The translations under genes were made by a program, and so were the position numbers. Positions 48,698 through 59,390 of a stretch of 64,000 nt of DNA are shown piece by piece (position 1 is the first letter of the stretch; every line of letters begins with the position of its first letter). The notes beneath the pieces were generated by a model. That model did no database searches, was not told the DNA's origin, and saw nothing but the letters and a program-made list of their open reading frames with translations. The DNA is taken from positions 14,910 through 78,909 of the forward strand of contig QANU01098865.1 in assembly GCA_003254905.1 (NCBI GenBank), written 5' to 3'. The stretch is from Nissolia schottii (taxonomy: Eukaryota; Streptophyta; Magnoliopsida; Fabales; Fabaceae).

Positions 48698-49566
48698 TAG
48701 GGCTGTCAAAATGAGCCCAGCTTATGGGCCTGACCCGTTTACCCAGTTAAATAGACGGACTTTATATGCAAAAAATAGATCCGTGAAAAATTAAAAAAAA
48801 AAATTGGCTCGGCCCGTTTAGGCCCGGCCCGCTAGGCCCGCGGGCTAGCCCGTGAGTCCGTGAAATATTTTTTTATTTATAAAAAAATTAATTTTTAAAA
48901 CTTTCATTTTGGATCTTAAATTTTATTTTAGAGTTTAAGAGTTTACTTATAATTGAGCATGTTTAACTATTTGTTATGCTTAACTATTTAATTATATTTA
49001 TATTGCTATACAGCTGAAATGCTATGACATAAATATTGACAAATTTTGCATTCTATTCCTTCAATGAGTGTCTATACCCTACAAGTTGAATATACTTTCA
49101 AACCTTGTTTATTATTGATTAATCTACGAGAAAGAGTTCTAATTGTATTTTTGATCAATAACATAACAGTATTCACATCAATGTTATATGTCGTCATTTA
49201 ATTAATGAAAGTTGTATTAATTCATGAATCTATTTCAAATAGCATTTGAAAGCATTTGATATCTTTCAAGCAAGATAGTTGAAGGAGCAAAAAAGATAAT
49301 ATAATATCGCAATCAACCATTTAAACTATTTCTTTCTAATTAATTAATAGATAGACGATAAAAAATAGTTAAAAATGATCGCGCATACTTATTCACAACT
49401 TTGTATTTAAATTATAAAAAATAGACCAAAATTTTATTTTTTTAAAAAAAAATAAACGGTAGACCGACCATAAACGAGCCGGATCCTAAAAATAGACATA
49501 ATTTTGGCCCGACCTGTTTAGGCACGTGGGCCTTAGCGGGCCAGCCCGGCCAGTTTGACACCCCTA
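48698..49566. mobile_element. Non-autonomous hAT element, 8-bp TSD
   Basis: 869 bp, ends TAGGGCTGTCAAAATGAGCC and (right, reverse complement) TAGGGGTGTCAAACTGGCC, hAT-like. Flanks are ACACCGAC (48690-48697) and ACACTGAC (49567-49574), an 8-bp duplication with one mismatch. GGCCCG-rich subterminal repeats lie at both ends. The interior is AT-rich with no transposase. Confidence 0.83.
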
Positions 49567-49738
49567 ACACTGACAAGTTGGTAAAGGGCCTCTTTAAAAC
49601 CTCTCTAGGGAAACTCAATGGGACAAAACCCTTGTTTTTAAGGGAGGAAAAAGAGTACCCAAACCAAGCTAATTAAGGGTCCAAAAAATCAAAAAAGAAA
49701 CAAGAACCCAATGAGGTACCATATCCAAAGCCACCAAG

Positions 49739-50052
49739 TAGGACTATCAAATGGGCCAGCCCAGCCCGTTTAGGCCCAACCTGGTTAACCCGCGGGCCTG
49801 AATGGGTCGGGCTTAAATGAACTTTTACTATTCACGAGCTGATTTTTTGTCCATCAATTTATGTGGATAAACGGGTTAATCCGCAGGTTATGCTTATGTT
49901 AACACTAAATGAGCCAATTTGGCCCACGGGTTAAATGGGTCAAGCCTCAATGAGCTTTTGTTATTAGCAAGCCGGATTTTATATGTTTGGTCCGTCCATT
50001 TAACCGGATAAACAAGCAGGGCTCGCGGGTTGTGCTCATTTTGACAACCCTA
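49739..50052. mobile_element. Short hAT MITE, perfect 8-bp TSD
   Basis: 314 bp, ends TAGGACTATCAAATGGGCC and (right, reverse complement) TAGGGTTGTCAAAATGAGC. Both sides carry CCACCAAG (49731-49738 and 50053-50060). Inside, a unit of roughly 120 bp (AAATGGGTC, then AATGAGCTTTT or AATGAACTTTT, then GGATAAAC) is duplicated. The termini match the 869-bp element 170 bp away, so they belong to one family. Confidence 0.85.
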
Positions 50053-50289
50053 CCACCAAGTAACACTGATTGCAGCAATAGGCAAATAAAATCAAAATCT
50101 CTGGTGACCACAACATTCAAGTATTATAAGCAGCCCTTCTTACCTTCCATACCTGCAGCTGACCCTTGGAGCCTCCGAAACAATCTCATCTGAGACAATA
50201 AAAAAGGACTACAGGGATCCAGAGCCAGCGAAAATAATAAAAGAGAAGGAAGAGTTTCACTAGTCACACAAGCCAATGTACTAAGATGT

Positions 50290-50960
50290 AATAGGTTACA
50301 TTGAATTCCACAACACACGTTTAGAGCAAAGGTCCCTCCAATATTGAAGCCAAAAATTTGTCAAGTTAACTACTTCAACGCAGCAAACTGATTTATTGTT
50401 AAAAATGTATTTGTTCTTTACCCGCCAAATAATCCAAATTGAGACAAAAAAAGGCTATCCACCATCCTTTCTTGAGGCTTCGACCAATACTAACATTTGT
50501 CCAAGCTTCAAAAAATTGTTTTGCATACCCAGGCGACAGCCATACCACATTCTATCTTTCTTTCCAAATTGACCAAACCTCTTGAGCGAAATAACATCTA
50601 AAAAATAGGTGGTCAACTAATTCCTCACCACCATTACATAAGACACAACTCAATTCATCCAGTTGAATAATGTTGCAAGCACTAAGTTTGTCCTTGATGT
50701 TTAGCCTCCCAAGAATAACAAACCAAGCCAACAATTCAACGCGTAAAGGTACAAGACCTTTCCAAATTTTTACCAAAAAATTAAAACTATTGACCTATTG
50801 AGATTGTATTAGATAGTTGTATGCAGACTAAGTAGTCCCCCGCCTATCATACTTCCATATTTGAATTGTTGGCAATGCACAGTTACTTCCAATTATTCCT
50901 TTGTGAGATTTCCATCTAGGCCTTTTGTCTGCATCATTGACAAATGTTTGAAGAGGTTTT
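50290..50960 (-). pseudogene. LINE ORF2 fragment (zf-RVT region)
   Basis: Minus strand. KRPRWKSHKGIIGSN and IWKYDRRG-SAYNYLIQ-like sequence (50950-50790) lead into an intact 74-codon frame, 50552-50776. That frame reads VKIWKGLVPLRVELLAW, GRLNIKDKL and DELSCVLCNGGEELVDHLFF-C, the zinc-binding region downstream of plant LINE reverse transcriptases. Degenerate sequence follows to about 50290. Stops are present upstream, and RT catalytic motifs are missing. It is a separate insertion from the LINE at 3.4-6.9 kb, and better preserved in this domain. Confidence 0.85.
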
Positions 50961-51538
50961 AATGTAAAACTTTTTTCACTTTTTCAGTGGTGTCATTCTG
51001 AACTGAATGATTAAAACTTGAGGCTGGCGTGTTTGAGACCGAGTGGTGTGCTAATTGCTGATCTGCAATGGCATAAACTGCGCATCCTAGTTCTGCTGAT
51101 ATAGTTTTAAATATACAATCATCAATCATGCGTGGCACTTGTTACATTACAGTAATATAGTTTGTTTTATCATAATAACTACAACTTTGAGCTCCAAAAG
51201 GTGATATGACACAAACTTACGATTTAGATTAACCAAGTGCGAACATAATTTGGAACTCCTTTGTAGTAAGATATAATGTACGAAATACATGCACAACTAT
51301 ATACACATTCGAGTATAGCCACAAAATGTATGCTAGCTCCAGCAACATTTGATAAAATGCACATGACTGTTTATATTCTATTAGAGAAGGGCAATCATAT
51401 TTCTCATTTTACATGTAATAACAGCTGAATTTTTTTACATATATGTACAATTTTTACATATGATAACCATAGCAGATCGATTCATGCTTTGACAACAGGT
51501 TCATTATCAAACTGTTATTCTTGCATGGGAGGTTTTTT
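50961..51538. other. Intergenic DNA and 3' UTR region of the 51.5-kb gene
   Basis: No gene seen. It should hold the 3' UTR of the minus-strand gene ending at 51539, although no polyadenylation site is clear. Confidence 0.45.
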
Positions 51539-53635
51539 TCAATAGGCTAACCCACCGGCAAATGTGTCCCTATCGTGAAGCAAAGACTCTGTCAACCAAT
51601 AACCATCCCAGCAACCACCAACCCTCTGCCAATGACAAGGAACAAACAACACCGAGATACTTGTTATATCAGATAATAACAGGGAACTGATATACAAAAT
51701 TTATGAGAACCTTAGTTCAGATTATTGTTGAATTGAGAAAAGTACTATCACGATACTCCAGCAGCAATCCTTTGTTCTCAAATTTCTATAACTACCTATT
51801 TTCTGCTGACATTTGACATCCCTTTTTTAGATAAATTAATGTGTAGTCATAAAGCATTATGCTAGATATGGTCTTTAGACCACATAATAAATGTCATTTC
51901 AACTTTAAGTGTGGGTCATCCACCTTGGGGGGGTTGAAATGTAATTTGCTGTGTGGTTTGGAGTATATTAAACATGACGCTTTATGATCACACAAGAATT
52001 TCTCTCTATTTGATGACAGTGCAACTCGGAACTACTTCCAGACACACATCAAAACATGCATGGAATGCATTAGATTATAGACTACTGGACACAAATCGTT
52101 CTCTGAACAGATGAAAAAGTTATATGAGGTTTCTAATTGCTTTGTCTTTAAACATTGAAATGGAAATATTAAATGCCTGACATGGATGACTATCATTTAC
52201 TAGAAGAAACCATGAACAAACCTGAACCATGGTAAATTGAAATATCTCCTCTTCCTCCGGTCGACTTCCGCGAATCCAAACCCGCTGCTTGTATTTGTTC
52301 TGTTTGAAGGCCATCAACCCATAACATACATTTTGATGTCAGAGATTAATTGAAAAATAAAAAAATAAAAAGATAGAACAACATAATATTAGGAACTCAT
52401 ACAGTAGTAAATACATATATCCATAGGCACATATAAATTCACACACAAAATGGCCTGTAAAAAGTAAAGAATTATGTTGATATAGACTTGAATTCACAGT
52501 TTAAATGTTTTAATATGTACAAACTTGACACTTGTAGGATTCACCGTAAATTCGAGTCTATGTTAACATTAATCAAAAGCTAAATGCACGCAAAGCTGCA
52601 CAACATGGGTTAAAGTGTACTTCTTGCCGTTAATGTGAAAAAGAGAAATGAGAATTTTTTTTTACCTCCTCTACAAACAAACTGCTCATGATCTTTCTTT
52701 CCTTATGACCTAGCAACACTCGATAAGTTGAATGGTGAAAAATACGCCTGAACCTTTCAAACTGCACATGACAAGGTGGTGTTGTTTAATGTTTACCATA
52801 ATCAACATACACACAGTATTAACATTTTAACATGTAAACTAAAGTTTGTAATTAATAATACTAACCTGACCCAAATCAAAGAATGGGCCAAAATAAGTTG
52901 ACCTCTCAAAAGGATCAAATCCAGCAAACTGTACACATGACAGCAAGAAACATTATGGTTAGTTGACTAGCTAAGCTCTTTTGTTGAGTTAATGCTCGTT
53001 TCAGTCACTTTGGTTCCCGCAATTCAAAAAGCAACTTCCTAATCGTTGAGATTGCAAGCCGTAGATCAAATTAGTCTATCGGTTGATTATCATTAATGAT
53101 TTGAGCTACGACTTACAATTAATTTGAGGGATGAAGAAGTGAGTTTTTGAGGTTGAGGAAGCAGGGTGATTCAGGCAGCAGAACCAGCATTAACTTGTGA
53201 TAGAAGATAACAAAAATGAAATACCCTGTACATGACTTCAATTCCATAATCCTGGCGTGGCTGGTCATTGTGTTTGAGTGCCTGGAGCTGGTGATGCACT
53301 GCATCCTCTGCACTAAACTATATGGCAACATTTTTATTGATATAACAGAGAGAGAAACGAGAAAAAAAGGGGAGCAAAAATGAAGGTCCTCACATCTAAT
53401 CTAGGGCCGAAGGGTCTTTTCTTGCGGGATTCAAACCTGCAGGATTATTCAAAACACAATACAATATAATATAAAATGAGGCAATTTTTGTATATAAAAA
53501 GCATATGATGTACCAATCTGCGGAGAGGAAATCGGGAACTTCGGCGGCAGCCTTGAAGCGAGAGGCTTGAGGGGTTCTGTTTGGGAGAAATCCAACGCCA
53601 TGCGGAGGGGGCAAGAAGGACGATGCAAATGACAT
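51539..53635 (-). CDS. Conserved plant protein of unknown function, probable plastid targeting
   Basis: Seven exons on the minus strand (53514-53635, 53394-53436, 53225-53317, 52866-52928, 52666-52761, 52222-52299, 51539-51625) join in phase through GT-AG introns to give 193 aa. The N-terminus (MSFASSFLPPPHG, then NRTPQASRFKAAAE) is hydroxylated, basic and poor in acids, like a chloroplast transit peptide, with a possible cleavage near residue 34. The mature part is rich in aromatic and charged residues: WFESRKKRPFGPRLD, DYGIEVMYRFAGFDPFERS, YFGPFFDLGQFERFRRIFHHS, KQRVWIRGSRPEEEEIFQFTM, GCWDGYWLTE. The pattern (small helical start, then strands ending in an amphipathic W/Y-rich segment) suggests a cystatin- or NTF2-like alpha+beta fold such as DUF4864 proteins. 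That is only a guess. Real gene: very likely. Function: unknown. Confidence 0.85.
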
Positions 53636-54190
53636 CGTCGTTTCGTTCTTTATAATTAATCTGACCCCAAATTAAGTGGATTGGGGGATTCAGATTACCA
53701 TGCTGCTTCTCGCTATTCTTCAGCGGTTCTTCTTCGTGCGTGTGCGCGCGTGCCTTTTGCTCCCCAAATTCTTTTTTTTTTTTTTTGGACAGAAAAATAA
53801 AATGCATACGTAAACAAGTTTACTACGTCCCGTTTTGACGAATGTATGTCTATTAAAAATATTAATTAATTTACGCATAAAATATTAAATATTTGGAGTA
53901 AATTATCTTTTCATAAATGTTATGAAAAATAAAAATTCACAATAAATTTTTTTTAATTTAATTAAATAATAATTAATGTTAAATAAAATTTTAGATAAAA
54001 TGTAGTAATATATATATATATAAATAAAAATAAGAATGTACGGATGGACTAACACTTACCATAATCACCAAAAATAAAATAAAGAGTGTATAATTAACGT
54101 GGTATTGGTATTCATATTACCTGTGAATCCATTATGAGTTTCCTATCTTTGGCTCTCTTAGCAAATAGACCGGGCACCTTGCTTTTCTAG
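53636..54190 (-). promoter_or_regulatory. Upstream region of the 51.5-kb gene
   Basis: Minus-strand upstream region of the ATG at 53635. Near 53715-53760 is mixed-composition leader-like DNA, then AT-rich sequence with TATATATATATA near 54009-54020. No specific regulatory site stands out. Confidence 0.35.
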
Positions 54191-55160
54191 TGGTGACTAC
54201 CATAGTGCCTCATCTTTTTTGGGACCACTCAATGGTACTCATTTTTTCAAAAAAAAAGTCAACATCAAATAATTACCACATTGCCACCATCTTATCCACT
54301 AACAAATGTGGCAAAATTGCACACAAGTCTCTAATCAATTTTTCTTTTTGCACATTCACCCCATTCAATGGTATCACATTCCCCTCACATTCTCTCTCCC
54401 CTCCCTCCCACTCCCCTCATCTCCATTGCCGTCGTAATCGCCGACGATGTCCCCGTCATGTCGAAACTCCTAAAATTCCTGACACTGCCTCTCTCCAACT
54501 GGTCCTCCTCCACTCCCTACTACAAATGGAGCAGCATCAAGTGCGACTCCTCAAGCCGCGTGACCACCATAAGCCTCATCTCACAGTCCCTCACCGGAAG
54601 GCTCCCCTCTGATCTCAACTCCCTCTCCCAACTTACCTCGTGATTCCATTTCCATGATATTTGATATGTTCCTGCACTAATAAAGTTGAATGTAAACAAG
54701 TTGATTTTTTAACGATGTTGCTTGTAACAGTGGTGGCAAGATCTCCATCATTGTCCTTCGCACCCTCAAATCTAACATTAAAAGGGGAAAGGAAAAAACT
54801 TTGTTAATAAAAGTTACAAGGGAAAAAAAATTCAGAGCAGAGCAAAACAGAGGAGGGTCTAAGGAATAATGGTGGTGGAGGACAAAACCATAAGGACATG
54901 GACTAGGGTGGCAACAACTTCACCTCCGTCCCTTCCGCCGCGTTCTCCAGCCTCACCAGCCTCCAAACATGCTTTGAGATGATGGGAGGTGAATGTGCAA
55001 AAGAAAAATTGATTAGGGACTTGTGTGCAAATTTGCAAAAATTTGTTAGTAAAGAAGGCAGGGATACAATGATAATTATGTGATGTTGATTTTTTAAAAA
55101 AAAACAGAGTGCTATTGAATAGTATCAAAGAGGTAGAATACCGAATAATGGTAGCCACCA
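54191..55160. mobile_element. Pack-MULE-like element with captured TMK-type receptor fragments
   Basis: Inverted ends of about 175 bp: 54191-54362 and 54990-55160. They share GGTG(A/G)CTACCAT, AA(A/T)CAACATCA, ACTAACAAAT, GCACACAAGTC(T/C)CTAATC and TTTTGCACATTCACC blocks. Between them lies plus-strand coding DNA related to a leucine-rich receptor kinase (separate entry). The outer nonamers, CTTTTCTAG and CCTGTTTTT, do not match, so the element is old or its ends are slightly misjudged. Confidence 0.72.
54424..54969 (+). pseudogene. Captured fragments of a TMK1-like LRR receptor kinase
   Basis: Plus strand. IADDVPVMSKLLKFL, NWSSSTPYYKWSSIKC, SSSRVTTISLISQSLTGRL and SDLNSLSQLTS match the N-terminal LRR cap region of TMK-type receptor kinases, ending at a TGA (54641-54643). 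A second piece, GGNNFTSVPSAAFSSLTSLQT (about 54907-54969), is homologous to the next part of the same ectodomain, and unrelated DNA fills 54645-54900. No kinase or membrane segment follows. This is exon capture by the surrounding TIR element, not a working receptor gene. Confidence 0.75.
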
Positions 55161-55925
55161 CCTGTTTTTGCGTACTGTTGGGTCTTTCATCTTTGGTTTG
55201 TTCGTGGGTGCGTTCGCCTGTTGTCAATAAAAAATAATAATAATTAACGGGAACAGGTTTTATTTTATTTTTTTAATGAAAGATAAAAGAATTTCTGCAA
55301 GGTTCATGATTAAGATAGCCACATTTTGATTATTGTTCATGTCACTAGTTTTCCCCTATCCCACTCTCTGCCTTCGGTATACTTTTTCTTTTGGTTTAGG
55401 TCTGGGAACTCTCTGGCCTCATGCAATGGATGGGGCTTGGGATGAGGGCCCGTTTCTTTGTTGGCCTTCTCCATGTGTATAATTTTTCTTTTTCTTAATT
55501 AGTTTATCAACGTCTTAGAGAAAATAATTAAAGGACTAAACCCCTACAAAAATTACTGGGGGTGGGGTTGTGTTTTGTTTTACGAATAGGTTTTTAACCT
55601 TGAGGTTTTTTTTTTTTTACAATAAACAAAATTTCATTATAAGAAAGTCTAAAACACTTATAAATTAAAAAAATACATTAGATTTAATTTATATTAATTA
55701 AATATTGAAATTTTCCTCACTACTTATTTTGGAAAAAATAATTTATCCCTAACAATTTTCACTACCTCATTAAAAATATTTTAATTTAAAATTTAAATTT
55801 AACTAAATTTATTCTACTTGAACTTATTCAATGACATGATAAAAAAAAATTAATGAACATGGCACCGGTCAAAAAAATACCTATATATATATTTATACTT
55901 TTGAAACTTGAGTTCATACTTCTAA
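55161..55925. other. AT-rich intergenic DNA
   Basis: No gene seen. Poly-T near 55608 and generally AT-rich DNA, ending at the TAA (55923-55925) that precedes the Harbinger-type left end. Confidence 0.5.
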
Positions 55926-56911
55926 GAGTGTGTTTGGTACAGGATAATTTGTCTAGATTACTAGTAATGTGACTTTTAAATTATTTGATAATTTACATTA
56001 ACTTATTTAGTTGTACAATATTGTTGGTGATGTAGATTAATCCCACACAAGAGGTGCCAATCTGAATTACCAACACTGAGGTAATCCTCCAACTTTTTTT
56101 TATTAGAGCAATGCCCCTCACCCATAAATCACAAACCCTCACGCCACTCTGCCCCATTCATGCGCTCCAGCTCCTCTCTCACTTCTCGCACATCTCCATC
56201 TCTGGTCGCGCCAGAGTCCAACGTCTCTTTCACGGCTTGCTCTGATCGCACGGAGTCCATCACCTCCTACCATCTGTTAGAGTCTCCCTCGTGGCTCTCA
56301 CGTTTCTCTCACGGCTCTCATTGCCCCCAACTGTCTCCCATTGAAAGTAGGCTCTAGTATTTCTTTGTATTCTCTTCCTTTCATGACCTCAATATTTTTG
56401 TTCTCCCTATCATTTAATTAAACTCAATTTACCCACAATCATGTGTATTAGAAAACAATTACTAGAAATTAAGATATAATGAGTGAGGATAAAAACCCTA
56501 GAAATATTGAAGTCATCTCTGTTAATCAATTGATATATGAAGTATCAATTGAGGCTAATAGAAACAAATATAGAGTTGGGTTCAGGGGTGGGGATGATTT
56601 CTCGTGGGTCTCAATCGTGCTTCTAACGGTGGTTGTGGTTTATTATATGTGTGAGAGATATTGTTGATTGCTGAATTATCATTCTAAGGCTGATGATATT
56701 AATTGTACCTACTGATATCAATTGTACTTGCTGATATTAATTGTTGCTGAATTATCATTCTAAGGCTTTCTTTTGTGCATCACATGATTGTGTCTAAACA
56801 AGCTACACGAATCTGAATTTTATTTTTATTTTATTTTTTGCAATCTATCTTATTCGATTCTCTTTGTCTTCATTGTTTCTAGTTAGTGGAATGGATGAAT
56901 CATAGTTACAA

Positions 56912-58220
56912 TTGATATCATTCCTTATACTGTTCAATGAGCTCCATAAAGCCATTGTTGCATACCATGGTTTTTTAAAAGCTTATAGTGCTTATTTGGT
57001 AGTAAGAAGGAATAAGCGAAGAAGGATAGGTGAGGGTGATCGCCAATCTATTAGGGAGATTAGTTTGGGAAGGATCATCTTTGATACTAATTTGGCACAT
57101 ATAGAGAATACGCGTATGGATAAAGAAAGTTTTAATAAACTGTGTGATATGTTGAGAACTGTTGGAAGGCTATCAAGTACGAAGAATATGTGTGTGCAAG
57201 AGATGGTTGCAATGTATATATATGTGTGTGTGCGTGCACGCTCATTATGTATAGAATAGGATAATCAAAAGACAATTTGTGAGGAGTGGTGAGACTATTA
57301 GTAGGCATTTCAATTCAGTTTTGAATTCTATCCTTCTTTGCCATGAGTTGTTACTCAAGAAACCTGAGCTCGTACCAGAAAATTCAACTAATTTCAAATG
57401 GAAGTGGTTTAAGGTACTTTGATAATTATGATAGCATCATATTAATTATATATTTTTTTTTGTTTTAGAATTGTCTAGGTGCATTAGATGGAACATATAT
57501 TAAGTGGATTGTTGAAGAGATTGAGAAACCTAGGTACAAGACAAGGAAAGGTGAATTAGCTATGAATGTCTTAGGAGTGTGTAGTCAAGATATGCAATTC
57601 ATATACATTTTACCCGGTGGAAAGGGTCGGTCGCAGATGGTAGAGTGCTAAGAGATGCAATATGTAGACCAAAAGGCTTAAAAGTACCACAAGGTAATAG
57701 TTTTAGTCACTTATAGAAAAATTATTAAAATTACGTAGACTTTGGGTTATTTCTCTTATGTTTTTTTATGGTAGGTTTTTATTACTTATGTGATGCTAGA
57801 TATATAAATGGAGAGGGATTTTTGACGCCGTATAGAGGTCAACGATATCATTTGAATGATTGGAGAGAAAATCATCAACCTACAACACCACGGGAGTTCT
57901 ACAATTACAAACATTCATCTGCTAGAAATGTTATTGAGAGATGCTTTGAATTTCTCAAGATGAGATGGGCTATTCTCAGAGAGAGGTCCTTTTATCCTGT
58001 AAAAACTCATGTAAGAATTGTCTATGCATGTGCCCTACTCCATAATCATATGAGGAGAGAGATGTTCATAGACCAACTTGAGACTAATGTACCAGAAGAC
58101 ACTCCACCTGAAGGTAACGACATGGAAGATGAATTTATTAGTCATGTTTCGACTTTGGATGGTTGCAATCAATTTAGGGATAATTTAGCCCAAAAAATGT
58201 GGGATGAGTCTAGAGCTTGA
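56912..58220 (+). pseudogene. Harbinger-type (HARBI1/ALP1-like) DDE transposase, inactivated
   Basis: MDKESFNKLCDMLRTVGRL (near 57117) opens the family region. AHYV*NRIIKRQFVRSGETISRHFN (57240-57315) has a stop where Lys is usual. KWKWFK ends an exon at a GT near 57413. The next exon has NCLGALDGTYI (first catalytic Asp) and RKGELAMNVLGVCSQD, then a 1-base loss near 57617 before SVADGRVLRDAICRP (second Asp). After a further intron (about 57692-57773) come CDARYINGEGFLTPYRGQRYH, SSARNVIERCFEFLKMRWAI (catalytic Glu) and the C-terminus ending at 58220. All three acidic residues are present, but the stop and frameshift kill the ORF. Confidence 0.88.
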
Positions 58221-58468
58221 GATTTTCATATCTCAACATTCTATGTAACTTTTTGAGCATTGCATGTTAAATGCATATGTGTTTGTTGACTTGTTTGATT
58301 CAATAACTATGTGAACTCTATTATTATTACTTATGTAATGTAATTGGAACCTCGTTTTGGTCATTTGAAATTATGTAATGCTTCTCATTTTCTTTTTTTG
58401 TTGCATTGATATTACTTTTCATTATGGGGGATTTATTATTGTTCCATTGACATTATTTTTTCTTAGAT

Positions 58469-59390
58469 ATGAATATGGATGTCAGTGAAGGTCAACGAGG
58501 AACCCAGACCAAAAAGAAGCATCAATGGACAACGCAGCAAGATGCTTTGCTAGTCGAATGCTTGATAGAATTGAAGAATAATCCTCTCGGGAATGCTAGA
58601 GAAGGTAATAATTTTAAATCTGGATTCTTGATACAACTTGAAAAGATGATGGAAGCACGATCACCTTGATGTGATGTTAAAGCTCAACCTCACATTCATT
58701 CAAGGCATAAGCTACTAAAGTCACAATATAATGCTATTTATGATATGTTGTACTACTTATCAGGCTTTGGATGGGACCCAAATAGATTTTGTGTTACCTG
58801 TGATCAAGATGTATGGGACCAATGGGTGAAGGTATTGAAATAAAATGTTACGTGTTACTTATATTTGTCTTGCCTATCATATGGTTCATTTCTAATTATT
58901 CCACTTTTTATTTTTCTTATTATAGAGTCATCTAAATGCATCTGATCTTTGGAATAAGTCATTTTCTCATTTTGATAGTTTGTCGATCATATTTGGAAAA
59001 GACCGAGCAACAGGTAAAGGTGCTGAATATCTTGGAGATGCAGTCGCAGAGATTCTTGAAGATGCTATCAATATTGATGAGGATGGAGAACATGAAAATC
59101 TAGAGGGATTTGAGAATGACATCTCTGCACCTCGACCACCAATGGAAGGCACTGCAAATAAGAGCAACCCTTCATCCCAAAGTAAATCCACCTTTAGAGA
59201 GAGGAAAGCTAAATTTGATGATGCTCTCATAGAAAATTTAATCATGTCATCGATTAGCTTTGGTTCCTTCTGCGAGTGTTCAAGTCAAAGCATTGAGAAC
59301 GTAACAAGTTATTTTAAGAGTCTATTTGCTAACAATGAAAACGACAACAAGGTTTTTGAAGGATTACTTGATATTGAGTGTTCCGAAGTA
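58469..59390 (+). pseudogene. Myb/SANT-like ORF of the Harbinger element
   Basis: The ATG at 58469 gives a basic start, then HQWTTQQDALLVECLIEL (trihelix/Myb-DNA-bind_3 type). A TGA near 58667 breaks the frame; beyond it the same frame continues as AQPHIHSRHKLLKSQYN and YYLSGFGWDPN-VWDQWVK. After an intron (about 58831-58924) come LWNKSFSHFDSLSIIFGKDRATGK and an acidic, Ser-rich tail, until homology ends near 59390. In PIF/Harbinger elements this protein helps the transposase bind and enter the nucleus. Here it is non-functional because of the stop and lost 3' end. Confidence 0.8.

Larger units (their letters stand above)
55926..59390 (+). mobile_element. PIF/Harbinger element, decayed, 3' end missing
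   Basis: The left end GAGTGTGTTTGGTACAGG follows a TAA (55923-55925), as expected for a PIF/Harbinger insertion. Transposase (56912-58220) and Myb-like (58469-59390) ORFs lie in the same orientation, the normal two-gene layout. The 56100-56900 leader holds no confirmed gene. Similarity to the Myb-like protein stops at about 59390, where different sequence begins. No right inverted end is visible in the window, so the element is truncated or split by the next one. Confidence 0.78.

Noticed and set aside
54190..54643. A working TMK receptor kinase gene
   Set aside because: No kinase, membrane segment or continuous ectodomain, and it is enclosed by matching inverted ends.
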